From an uncultured Flavobacteriales bacterium (lineage in GTDB: Bacteria > Bacteroidota > Bacteroidia > Flavobacteriales > Flavobacteriaceae): 64,000 nucleotides of DNA. Below are positions 1 to 8,467 of this stretch, in pieces. The stretch spans positions 1 to 64,000 of the forward strand of contig CAJXRD010000006.1 of NCBI GenBank assembly GCA_913058295.1, given 5' to 3'. The translations under genes were made by a program, and so were the position numbers. The notes beneath the pieces are model-generated. The model was not told the DNA's origin, made no database searches, and saw nothing but the letters and a program-made list of their open reading frames with translations. Every line of letters begins with the position of its first letter. Position 1 is the stretch's first letter.

Positions 1-345
<345 letters not shown>

Positions 346-356
346 ACAATTCGTCT

Positions 357-378
357 CTCCCCAAGGTAACTTGGGGAG
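357..378 (+). other. Perfect hairpin in the 23S-5S spacer
   Basis: CTCCCCAAG and CTTGGGGAG form a 9-bp perfect stem around a GTAA tetraloop about 12 bases after the estimated 23S end. It lacks a long T-tract, so it is more likely a processing or antitermination element of the rRNA transcript than a terminator. Its role is inferred from position only. Confidence 0.6.
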
Positions 379-534
379 GACACTCTTTTACTAAGTCTAT
401 TTAATACTATTACTTTTCTAATAATTCTTTTTTCTTTATGTTAAGATATTTGTTCAGCAATGCTGGACAGTGTATCGTAACTGCTGGACTATGATCAATT
501 TCATAGACTAACAGTTAACGAAACGCTTATAACT

Positions 535-641
535 AAGGTGGTTATAGCGACGGGGCTCACCTCTTACCTTTCCGAACAGAGAAGTTAAGCCCGTTTGCGC
601 CGATGGTACTACTACTGTGGAAGAGTAGGTCGCCGCCTTCT
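535..641 (+). rRNA. rrf: 5S ribosomal RNA
   Basis: Complete 5S rRNA. The 5' AAGGTGG pairs with 3' CCGCCTT to close helix I, and the internal CCGAACAGAGAAGTTAAGCCC is the conserved loop B/helix III region. Length is about 107 nt, normal for Bacteroidetes. It follows 23S by about 190 nt and is followed at once by a strong hairpin terminator. Ends are set by helix I and may be off by 1-3 bases. Confidence 0.96.
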
Positions 642-643
642 TT

Positions 644-678
644 AAGTCCCAACTCTAACGAGTTGGGACTTTTTTTTT
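644..678 (+). terminator. Rho-independent terminator of the rRNA operon
   Basis: AAGTCCCAACTC and GAGTTGGGACTT make a 12-bp perfect stem with a TAAC loop, followed by a run of eight or more T. It lies directly after 5S and ends the rrn transcript. Confidence 0.95.
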
Positions 679-695
679 GCTTAATTTTAAATACA

Positions 696-812
696 GGTTA
701 ATTACAGTAAGGGATAAAAGAGTGTAGGGTAAAGCATATATAATAGGTGCTACTACTGGTCAGCGTAGAGTCGCCAATTTCCTTAAGTCCTAACTAATAT
801 GAGTTAGATGTT
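696..812 (+). pseudogene. Degenerate 5S rRNA and terminator relic
   Basis: About 100 bases after the intact 5S, the sequence GGTGCTACTACTG...GTAGAGTCGCC matches the 5S 3' half (GGTACTACTACTG...GTAGGTCGCC). It continues in the same order into CTTAAGTCCTAACT...GAGTTAGA, a mutated copy of the 5S terminator hairpin. The right part (745-812) is clear. The left part (696-744) shows only weak resemblance to the 5S 5' half. The decayed helix I and broken terminator stem suggest it is non-functional. Confidence 0.7.
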
Positions 813-1102
813 TAAAAAAATCACAATAGCAAATATTTAATTGAAATAAATAAATAAAGTGGATTTGTATTCTCTAAAATATTTCTCTTAATAAAAGAAT
901 AGAACTTACTAGAAATACGAAAAAGAATATCTGGTGTACTTATTAAAAGGATATTTGTGGCCTTATTTTAAAGTTCTTTTACTTTAAGTAGGTCAAAAGA
1001 TTACTATACTTTTTATAATATAAAAGGATAAATGAATGAAAAATCGAAAAAAATCTTTACTTCAAAGAAACAATAATAGAATTTATAAAAATTAAACTTT
1101 AT
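813..1102. other. AT-rich intergenic stretch without recognised content
   Basis: I see no ORF with protein-like composition, no tRNA and no strong hairpin between the 5S relic and the 3' end of the FG-GAP lipoprotein gene. It is probably the decaying edge of the rRNA locus. Confidence 0.5.
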
Positions 1103-4100
1103 TTATGATTTAAAATTAAAGATAGAAATTGGAGCATTGTTACTTACTACTAAAAAATGAACTTTATCCTTAATAAGGACTTGCACCACATCTTTAGCAT
1201 CGCTATCTATAAATGGATCATAGTTTTTGTTATAGGTAAAAGAACCTTTACCGTCCCCTAGTAATACATAGCCAAAATTACTGTCATAGCGAATGGTTTC
1301 TACTTCTGCATCATAAATGGCACCTATACCCATAATATCTTTATAACCATCTTTATTAAAGTCGTCTGTTAGTATAGATAAAGTTGGTCCTAATTGTGCT
1401 TCATTAGGTAGGGTAGTGCTTTTAAAATTTCCATTTCCTAAATTTTCTAGATAAACCGTTTCAAAGGTATGTGCTGCTAATTGATAGGCACTTTGTAAGT
1501 TTTCTTCTCCATAAATTTCATTCATATCAAAATGAGCGAATTCTTTATAGGTTTTAATTTTTTCTAATAAAAATGGATTTTGTTCAGAGCTGCATTCTTT
1601 TCCTCGAATGGGAACTAGTTTTCCGTGATTGTCCTTGCTCATCACCACATCAAGATTTCCGTTTTCATCAAAATCTTTTGCATAAATAAATAATGGTTTT
1701 TCAGCAGAAGGATGAAATTTATTATTCTTCCCTAAATTTCCTAAAACATAATCTTGATCGCCATCGCCATCAAAATCTTCAGCAGTGATACTAAACCACC
1801 AACCATCGGTATTTTCAAGTCCACTTATTATTTCTTTTTCAAAAACACCATCTGTATTAGAAAAAATGGTAGGAGCCATCCATTCACCTACCATCATAAG
1901 ATCGAGATCCTTATCGTTATCGTAATCGGTAAAAATTGCTTCTGAAATCATTCCAATTTCAGAAAGAGCACTATTAGATTCTGTGTCCTCTTTAAATTTT
2001 CCATTTTCATTTTTCAGTAAATAGGAACGTGGAGCTAGTGGGTATTTAGCGGGAATTACGTTACCACCAACGAATAAATCTAAATCACCATCTCCATCAT
2101 AGTCTCCAGAAATAACACTTTTTCCAGAAGTTAGCATTTTAGGGAGAGTATTTTTAGCAACTGCAAAATCTCCTTTTCCATTATTAAGATATAATCTGTC
2201 TTGTAGTAAAGGACTATTTTCATCTAAATCATACCCTGCGCTAACCACATATAAATCTTGGTCTCCGTCATTATCTGCATCAAAAAATATAGCATTGGCA
2301 TCTTCATATTTGGCTTCTTTTTTCCAAAGTGAATTGTTGGTAGCAGAAAACGTACCATCATTCTTCTGAATATATAAAGAAGCAGTAGCTCCCGAAGCAT
2401 TCCCTACAAAAAAATCTTCGAGCCCATCACCATTCACATCTGCTTTAGCAATTCCTGTACCTTTAGTGGATTGTTTTTGTGGAATTAATAATTGTAGCGA
2501 ATAGTCATTAAATTCATTTTCTTGTTGCTGGTAATCTATACCAAGAGTTGAAGGAATAATATCATTTTTAAACGTACTGTGTTTTTTAGCAACATAAGTT
2601 TCGTTGGTTGCTGCAGCATAATCTACTGTGATGATTTGGTTGGGTTTTACATCATTAAGTTTTGATGTTTTTCCATCTGGCCATTCCACAACAATAGAAC
2701 TAAGGGTTGCATTAGAGCCTAAACCAAAATTAAGACTTGGGCTTACAGACGACTTGTAACCTCGTGTTAAATATAATTGTTGAAATTGAGAAATTTCATT
2801 GTTAACTAAATATACTTTTGCTCCTATTGCTTGTGGATTATTAGAAGATCCTTTTAATTTTAGTTGTACATAATTATTAGTTGAATTGTTTTTATATACC
2901 CCAGCTTTATCTTCTATATTATTTGTAATTAGATCAAGGTCGCCATCGTTATCTAAATCTGCGTAGGTAGCTCCATAAGAAAACGTTGGATCTTCAAGTC
3001 CCCAATCCTTAATAGATTCGCTAAAACTTAAATCTCCATTATTTTTAAAAATAAAATTACTCTTTTTTTCAGAAGGGAAAGTATTTAAAACAGCATCTAT
3101 GGTCATAGATTCTCCTTTATTCATGACTTCTTTTAATTTTATTCTTGCATCTTGATTGGTATAATCTCTGTCCACACCGTTTGTTATAAAAACGTCTTTT
3201 AATCCATCATTATCAAAATCTGCCATTAGAGTAGCCCAACTCCAATCTGTTTTCGATAAGCCACTAAGCTGTGCAGTTTCATTAAATTTTCCATTTCCAA
3301 CATTATAGTGAAGCATATTAGCCATATAGGCATGGTGGTACCCAATGTCTACCATTGCCATAAAATTGGAAGTACTCATAGAAGCCATATTTTCTTTACT
3401 GCGTTCATGGCTTGTTGCTGCCATATCTAGTGTAATTAGATCGGGATACAAATCATTATTTAAATCTGCATAATCGGACCCCATACTAAAGGTTGTAATA
3501 TGGTTCAATCTAGTAAGAATTTCATCTTTAAATGTCCCATCTTTCTGATTGATATACATTACATCAGGCTCTAGAAAATCATTTGCTAAAAAAATATCAT
3601 CCCATCCATCATCGTTAAAATCTCCTATTACGGCACTTAGCCCCCAAGCTTTATTATACAATCCTACTTCTCCAGTAACCTTTGTAAAATGAGAACCTTC
3701 GTTTCTATATAATTGATCACTAGTTGTTTCTTCGATACTACTTTGAACATCGCCACTAATTTTTGTGTTGTTTATAAAATCGTACCTATGATTCACTACA
3801 TAAAGATCCAAATCACCATCCTTATCGTAATCTAAAGTATAAGCTTGAGTTGTATAACCAGGATCATCGATTCCCCACTTTTTTGCTTCTTCTTTAAAAG
3901 TACCGTCCTTTTGGTTTACAAAAAGTAAATTACGTCTACTTTCATCATCATCTAAAGACCCTGCTTTTGAAATATAGATATCCAACCAGCCATCATTATT
4001 TACATCAAGCATAGTAGCGCCCGATGAAAAGCCAGAATAGTCTTCTGTTTTTGAAGATCCTGTAATGTCATCAAAAGTGAAATCTCCTGTATTTTTATAT

Positions 4101-4384
4101 AATTTATTAGGTCCAAAATTAGAAACAAAATAAATATCTTCTAATCCATCATGATCAATGTCACCTACAGCAACACCAGCACCAGTATAGATATACATGT
4201 AATTCATGAAATTAAAATCATTGGTTTGTTTGATATTATTTTTAAAAGAAATATTAGATTCTTCAGAATATACTTTAGTAAATAATACTTTTTCACTTTC
4301 GGCAGCTATTTCCTTAGTTGAAGAATTATTTGTACATGAAAAAATAATTAATAGTAAAAATGAAATATAAAAGAAGTGTTTCAT
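1103..4384 (-). CDS. FG-GAP/VCBS repeat lipoprotein with ASPIC/UnbV domain (CRTAC1-like)
   Basis: A 1093-aa predicted surface lipoprotein; the N-terminus ends in a lipobox (LLIIFSC at about 12-18). It carries about 14 calcium-loop repeats of the DxDxDGxxD type, such as DIDHDGLEDIYF, DYDKDGDLDLYV and DYDGDGDLDLFV, expected to fold as one or two seven-bladed beta-propellers. Between the two propeller blocks (about 510-590) an ASPIC/UnbV domain is visible (GAKVYL...GLGS...VEWPDGK). Bacteroidetes encode many such proteins, often near SusC/SusD pairs, but none is adjacent here and the gene stands alone. Binding or adhesion, perhaps to glycans or proteins, is inferred; no catalytic motif is apparent. 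Calcium binding is likely from the repeats. Confidence 0.88.
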   Translation of the reverse strand: MKHFFYISFLLLIIFSCTNNSSTKEIAAESEKVLFTKVYSEESNISFKNNIKQTNDFNFMNYMYIYTGAGVAVGDIDHDGLEDIYFVSNFGPNKLYKNTGDFTFDDITGSSKTEDYSGFSSGATMLDVNNDGWLDIYISKAGSLDDDESRRNLLFVNQKDGTFKEEAKKWGIDDPGYTTQAYTLDYDKDGDLDLYVVNHRYDFINNTKISGDVQSSIEETTSDQLYRNEGSHFTKVTGEVGLYNKAWGLSAVIGDFNDDGWDDIFLANDFLEPDVMYINQKDGTFKDEILTRLNHITTFSMGSDYADLNNDLYPDLITLDMAATSHERSKENMASMSTSNFMAMVDIGYHHAYMANMLHYNVGNGKFNETAQLSGLSKTDWSWATLMADFDNDGLKDVFITNGVDRDYTNQDARIKLKEVMNKGESMTIDAVLNTFPSEKKSNFIFKNNGDLSFSESIKDWGLEDPTFSYGATYADLDNDGDLDLITNNIEDKAGVYKNNSTNNYVQLKLKGSSNNPQAIGAKVYLVNNEISQFQQLYLTRGYKSSVSPSLNFGLGSNATLSSIVVEWPDGKTSKLNDVKPNQIITVDYAAATNETYVAKKHSTFKNDIIPSTLGIDYQQQENEFNDYSLQLLIPQKQSTKGTGIAKADVNGDGLEDFFVGNASGATASLYIQKNDGTFSATNNSLWKKEAKYEDANAIFFDADNDGDQDLYVVSAGYDLDENSPLLQDRLYLNNGKGDFAVAKNTLPKMLTSGKSVISGDYDGDGDLDLFVGGNVIPAKYPLAPRSYLLKNENGKFKEDTESNSALSEIGMISEAIFTDYDNDKDLDLMMVGEWMAPTIFSNTDGVFEKEIISGLENTDGWWFSITAEDFDGDGDQDYVLGNLGKNNKFHPSAEKPLFIYAKDFDENGNLDVVMSKDNHGKLVPIRGKECSSEQNPFLLEKIKTYKEFAHFDMNEIYGEENLQSAYQLAAHTFETVYLENLGNGNFKSTTLPNEAQLGPTLSILTDDFNKDGYKDIMGIGAIYDAEVETIRYDSNFGYVLLGDGKGSFTYNKNYDPFIDSDAKDVVQVLIKDKVHFLVVSNNAPISIFNFKS

Positions 4385-4531
4385 GAAATTAAATTAGTAA
4401 TGATTTAGAATCAAATATATGCAATTAATGTAATTAAAAAAACAGCAATAAATACAGGCAAATCCAAAAATATATAATTATTAGAAAATTTGAAATGTAG
4501 TTTACCGTGTTTCAAAACGATACTATAAATA

Positions 4532-5200
4532 TCATAAAAAATAAGCAATAAGCATAGCGATAATCACTGCAGACATTTTTGAAAGATTGAATTTGTGATT
4601 TTTAGAACTTTCGAATAAAATAGTAGTAGAAACATGAAGAAAAACCCCAATAGTTATTGCATTAATTTTTAGCTCTTGGTCTATAGTAAAAAGATGTTGG
4701 TTAGAGATCCAGTTTCCCAGTGGAGTCATTAATGCAAATGCAACTAAAAAAGATAGAATTACAATTCTACTATAATTTGCTTTGATGAAAAACAAGGATA
4801 AAATTAAGGCAATAGGAATTTTATGAACAATGACCCCAATCATTAAATTATTGTCTTCATCAATTGGAAATCCTTCTAATAGTGCGTGAATACTTAAACT
4901 AATAAAAAGTAGCCAAGGGAAATGATGTTTGTCTGACTTAGTATGAACATGACCATGCTCTGCACCTTTTGAAAAAAATTCCAGAAAAATTTGCAATAAG
5001 ATCCCTATTATAATATAAATACCTATTTCTTTTGATGGGTTTTCATAAACTTCGGGAAGCAATTCGAAAATGGTCACCGCTAATAAAAAGGAACCACTAA
5101 AAGCTAAGAAGATAGATATATGTTTTACTTCTTTAACTTTTAAGAATAACGCTAAAATATATCCGATTACTACCGATATAAAGAGTAATAAATAACTCAT
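4532..5200 (-). CDS. ZIP family metal transporter
   Basis: A 222-aa integral membrane protein with about seven to eight hydrophobic segments. The histidine-rich cytoplasmic stretch (GAEHGHVHTKSDKHH, about 80-94) and the helix motifs HALLEGFPI and HKIPIALIL are the metal-coordinating helices IV and V of ZIP transporters. The expected role is zinc or other divalent cation uptake across the inner membrane. Its start codon directly abuts the stop of the upstream methyltransferase, so the two are probably translationally coupled. Metal specificity cannot be read from the sequence. Confidence 0.88.
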   Translation of the reverse strand: MSYLLLFISVVIGYILALFLKVKEVKHISIFLAFSGSFLLAVTIFELLPEVYENPSKEIGIYIIIGILLQIFLEFFSKGAEHGHVHTKSDKHHFPWLLFISLSIHALLEGFPIDEDNNLMIGVIVHKIPIALILSLFFIKANYSRIVILSFLVAFALMTPLGNWISNQHLFTIDQELKINAITIGVFLHVSTTILFESSKNHKFNLSKMSAVIIAMLIAYFL

Positions 5201-5932
5201 TTATTTAAAAATTAAAATTAATCGTTCAGAAGTTTCTTCATTAAAATCATTTAATTGATAGTCACCAAAACAATGTTTTAATTGAATGTTTGCTTCTTTA
5301 AAGTAAGCTTTAAAATCGGATAAGGAAATTGCTTTTACCTTTTCTGTAAAACTATAATCATTATTGTTATGTGAAAACTGTATGTCTTTAATAATATATC
5401 CATTTTCAATTTTTCTTTTCACATGAAATGAAATACCATCTACAACTTTAATTTCTGAAGGAACTAGATGTTGTCTTACATACTCTACATTCAAAAAATC
5501 TATAACACCAAAACCATCATCTTTTAAATCTTCCTTAATTGCTTTTATGGTTCTTAAATTATCTTCTTCGTTTTCAAAATAACCGAAGCTGGTAAATAAA
5601 TTAAAAACGGCATCAAATTTCTTTGAAAAAGGCAAACACATATCGTGTTCAAAAAAATGCAGACTCGAATTTTCAAATTGCTTGGCAAAAGCAATGCTTT
5701 TAGGAGATAAATCTACACCGGTTACACTGTAACCTAAATCATTAAGATATTTAGCATGACGCCCTTTTCCGCAGGCTAAATCTAAAATATCTGCATGCTT
5801 AGGTAATTTTAGAAAAGTGGTAAGATTTTCCATAAAATCACCAGCCTCTTTAAAATCACGATTCTTATATAATATATGGTAATACGGGGTGTCAAACCAG
5901 GAAGAATACCAATTTTCTGTATCTTTTTGCAT
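5201..5932 (-). CDS. Class I SAM-dependent methyltransferase
   Basis: A 243-aa soluble protein with a Rossmann-type methyltransferase core. Motif I is DILDLACGKGRHAKYL (about 48-63), followed by the acidic end of beta-2 (VTGVDLS) and a post-I motif HDMCLPF. The C-terminal half resembles the small-molecule methyltransferases related to UbiE/TehB-like proteins. Substrate unknown. It is the first gene of a two-gene unit with the ZIP transporter, with zero spacing. It is divergent from the rRNA methyltransferase gene. Confidence 0.85.
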   Translation of the reverse strand: MQKDTENWYSSWFDTPYYHILYKNRDFKEAGDFMENLTTFLKLPKHADILDLACGKGRHAKYLNDLGYSVTGVDLSPKSIAFAKQFENSSLHFFEHDMCLPFSKKFDAVFNLFTSFGYFENEEDNLRTIKAIKEDLKDDGFGVIDFLNVEYVRQHLVPSEIKVVDGISFHVKRKIENGYIIKDIQFSHNNNDYSFTEKVKAISLSDFKAYFKEANIQLKHCFGDYQLNDFNEETSERLILIFK

Positions 5933-5941
5933 AAAAATAAA

Positions 5942-5968
5942 TTGCGCTACTAAATTACTGTATTTTTG
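5942..5968 (+). promoter_or_regulatory. Bacteroidetes-type promoter upstream of rlmL
   Basis: TATTTTTG (5961-5968) matches the TAnnTTTG -7 element. TTG at 5942-5944 is a possible -33 element, with 16-nt spacing, slightly short of the usual range. Transcription would start near 5974 and give a leader of about 75 nt. Confidence 0.5.
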
Positions 5969-6050
5969 TACCTTTATTTAAATAGAAGTATTTTATTTAT
6001 CTAAATTTCAAAATTAATTAAAAAGACTTCCTCTATCTAAGAGGTACAGT

Positions 6051-7205
6051 ATGGAGAAAAACTTTAAGATGTTAGCGAAAACCTTATATGGTTTGGAAGA
6101 AATATTAGCACAAGAGCTAAGAAAGTTGGGTGCTTCTAGAGTAGAAATAGGTACTAGAAATGTTACATTCGAAGGGGATATGGGCTTTCTGTATAAAGCG
6201 AATTTATGTTGTAGAACAGCTATAAAGATTTTAAAACCCATTAGTTCTTTCAATGTTTTTACTGAGGCAGATGTATACAAAAAAGTTTATGAGATTCCTT
6301 GGGAACAGTATATGGATGTAGATGGAACTTTGTCAGTAGATGCTACGGTTTTTTCTGAAAAATTCACACATTCAAAATATATAGCATTAAAAACTAAAGA
6401 TGCTATTGTAGATCGATTTAGAGACAAAGAGGGAAGAAGACCTGATGTTGATTTAGACCATCCTTCTCTAAGAGTAAATATTCATATTGATCGTAATATT
6501 TGTACCATTTCTTTAGATAGCTCTGGACAGTCACTTCATAAGCGAGGATATAAAGTTGCCAATACTATGGCTCCTATAAATGAAGTTCTTGCTGCAGGTA
6601 TGATTATGCTTTCTGGATGGAGTGGACAATGTAATTTTCTAGACCCTATGTGTGGAAGTGGAACTATTTTAACTGAAGCTGCTATGATAGCTTGTAATAT
6701 TCCACCAAATTTAAATAGAGAGGAATTTGGGTTCGAAAATTGGCCAGACTTTGATGTAGAACTATTTGAATTAATAGAAAATGCTGCTTTAAAAAAGATT
6801 AAAGATTTCCATTTTAAGATTGAAGGATTCGATATAGAAGCAGATATTGTAAGTAAAGCTAAAGAAAATATTAATAGCGCAAACCTACAGGAATTTGTGT
6901 CTGTTAGGAAACAAGACTTTTTTGAAAGTAAAAAAGAAAATGATCAGTCTTTGTTTATTGTTTTTAATCCACCCTACGATGAAAGGATACAAGTGGATGC
7001 AGAGAAGTTGTATACTTCTATAGGAGCGACACTAAAACATGGGTATCCAGGAACACAAGCTTGGATGATCACTAGTAATATGGAAGCCTTAAAACATGTA
7101 GGATTACGGCCATCTAGAAGAATTAAATTATTTAATGGTAAATTAGAAGGAAAGCTAGTTAAGTATGAAATGTATGAGGGGAGTAGAAAGGCTAAGAAAC
7201 AATAG
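6051..7205 (+). CDS. rlmL: THUMP-domain class I SAM-dependent rRNA methyltransferase (RlmL-like)
   Basis: A 384-aa cytoplasmic enzyme matching the N-terminal (RlmL) half of the E. coli RlmKL fusion. An N-terminal ferredoxin-like/THUMP RNA-binding region (about 1-160) is followed by a methyltransferase domain with FLDPMCGSGTILTEAA (SAM-binding motif I, about 198-213) and the catalytic NPPY motif (NPPYDERI, about 305), typical of N2-guanine methylation. By family it would modify a guanine of 23S rRNA (the G2445 type), but the exact site is inferred. The RlmK half is absent, as is usual in Bacteroidetes. ATG at 6051 follows the promoter at 5942-5968. Confidence 0.88.
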   Translation: MEKNFKMLAKTLYGLEEILAQELRKLGASRVEIGTRNVTFEGDMGFLYKANLCCRTAIKILKPISSFNVFTEADVYKKVYEIPWEQYMDVDGTLSVDATVFSEKFTHSKYIALKTKDAIVDRFRDKEGRRPDVDLDHPSLRVNIHIDRNICTISLDSSGQSLHKRGYKVANTMAPINEVLAAGMIMLSGWSGQCNFLDPMCGSGTILTEAAMIACNIPPNLNREEFGFENWPDFDVELFELIENAALKKIKDFHFKIEGFDIEADIVSKAKENINSANLQEFVSVRKQDFFESKKENDQSLFIVFNPPYDERIQVDAEKLYTSIGATLKHGYPGTQAWMITSNMEALKHVGLRPSRRIKLFNGKLEGKLVKYEMYEGSRKAKKQ

Positions 7206-7254
7206 AATTCTTGCTCAGGCATGAACCTTTTAAGTTTAGGCTTGCTTTAATCAT

Positions 7255-7288
7255 AAGATTGCTTCACTAAGTTCGCAAAGACATTGCG
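7255..7288. repeat. Possible REP-like extragenic remnant
   Basis: AGATTGCTTCACTAAGTTCG...ATTGCG resembles the short dispersed element AGATTGCTTC...CGCAATGACG often found between genes in Bacteroidetes. Only one degenerate copy is visible in this window, so the assignment is tentative. Confidence 0.25.
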
Positions 7289-7289
7289 T

Positions 7290-7997
7290 TTATTTCTTGT
7301 AAATAGGTATTAGATAAGAAACTCCATAACCAAAGCCTACACCAAAATCACTATAGTCATAAGTTCTATTGAAACCAGGGATGTAAAGATTGTCAAAGTT
7401 ATCTGGTTCATCTTCAGTAATTAAGTGTTTTAATTGTAGTTGGATCGAAATAAATAAATTAGTGTAAACCTCCGTTTTTATGCCAAAAATAAATTCTACC
7501 CAATGTGCTGTAAGCCCTGTATATTCAATAGGTTCATTAACGGTGGTTCCAGGGAAAGTTGTATCTCCTGTATAAATACCGTAACTTAAAAGCTCCTGGT
7601 CGAAAGTAGAAAACCCATATCTTAATCCAGTAAATATGGCATTATTCATACCAACCCAGTTGTTATATGCATTAAAGTCAGCACCAATTTTAATGTAACT
7701 TCCTTTTGTAGAGGACTCTAAATTGCTTTGGGTTTGTTTGTCTTTATCCCTACCTAATTCTGAAGCAATATAAAAACGATGAGAAATTCTAAAATCTCCC
7801 ATAATTTCAAAGCCCGAATAATTATCATCAAATAAGGATATCAATGGTTTAGAGAGATCTACTCCCAAACGTAATCCGTATTTATTATTTTTTATTACCG
7901 TATCGTTAACCTTAGTATTTTCATCCTGTGCCTTTAAAGAAAAGGAGGATAAAAATAAAAGACTAATGGTAAATAGTAACGTGAGTATCCTCTTCAT
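7290..7997 (-). CDS. DUF6048-type outer-membrane beta-barrel protein
   Basis: A 235-aa protein with a Sec signal peptide ending at FSLKAQ. Alternating aromatic/hydrophobic beta-strand patterns (FYIASELG, YIKIGADF, TGLRYGFS) and a terminal GVGFGYGVSYLIP strand suggest a small outer-membrane barrel. I recognise it as the DUF6048 family found after rlmD and DUF6452 in flavobacteria. ATG at 7997 is preferred to the TTG at 8006 used by the ORF track because MKRILTLLF gives a proper signal peptide. The start overlaps the end of the DUF6452 gene by 35 bp, so they are co-translated. Function unknown. Confidence 0.82.
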   Translation of the reverse strand: MKRILTLLFTISLLFLSSFSLKAQDENTKVNDTVIKNNKYGLRLGVDLSKPLISLFDDNYSGFEIMGDFRISHRFYIASELGRDKDKQTQSNLESSTKGSYIKIGADFNAYNNWVGMNNAIFTGLRYGFSTFDQELLSYGIYTGDTTFPGTTVNEPIEYTGLTAHWVEFIFGIKTEVYTNLFISIQLQLKHLITEDEPDNFDNLYIPGFNRTYDYSDFGVGFGYGVSYLIPIYKK

Positions 7998-8454
7998 TCT
8001 CAACAATAAATTTATTAACGATTATTTCATCTATCCAATTACCTGTATCTATTTCTAAATCGGCAGAAAGCTGCTTGTAATTTGCTTTAAATGCGCAAGC
8101 ACGGTTTATATAAACACTTTCTCTTTGGTAATTGAAATTTATTTTGTCAGTATTTCCAGAATTATCGGTCGCATCCTCTTTTACAAATAAATAGTTTGTA
8201 AAATCTTCATTTAAATTTAAAGGAATCGCTATAGAATCTGTTGTCTGGTATTGATAAATATGAATACTGTCTCCTGCAACTATTGTGGTGATAGTAAGAT
8301 TGTCTACAGATTTTGAAATTAAAGGATTATTATAGTTTTTAAATGTAACTATTAATAAAGGTGTTGTAGGGGTTCCTTCAGAACAGATATCGTCTTTAGT
8401 ACAGCTATTTACTAGGAATGAGATGCATATAAATAAAACTATTTTTTTTATCAT
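7963..8454 (-). CDS. DUF6452-type lipoprotein
   Basis: A 163-aa predicted lipoprotein; the signal ends in a lipobox (FLVNSC). The motif CSEGTPTTPLL after the lipobox and a beta-rich body match my recollection of DUF6452, a flavobacterial family of unknown function coded between rlmD and a beta-barrel gene. ATG at 8454 is chosen over the upstream ATG at 8499, because the longer form would put a charged extension before the signal peptide and overlap rlmD. The gap to rlmD is 13 bp and the downstream barrel overlaps, giving a tight three-gene operon. The barrel may be its partner (inference). Confidence 0.8.
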   Translation of the reverse strand: MIKKIVLFICISFLVNSCTKDDICSEGTPTTPLLIVTFKNYNNPLISKSVDNLTITTIVAGDSIHIYQYQTTDSIAIPLNLNEDFTNYLFVKEDATDNSGNTDKINFNYQRESVYINRACAFKANYKQLSADLEIDTGNWIDEIIVNKFIVENEEDTHVTIYH

Positions 8455-8467
8455 AATTAATTTCAAT

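Noticed and set aside
1754-1945. 63-aa ORF on the plus strand inside the FG-GAP gene
   Set aside because: Antisense shadow of the calcium-loop repeats; low-complexity Ile/Lys-rich composition, no start signal.
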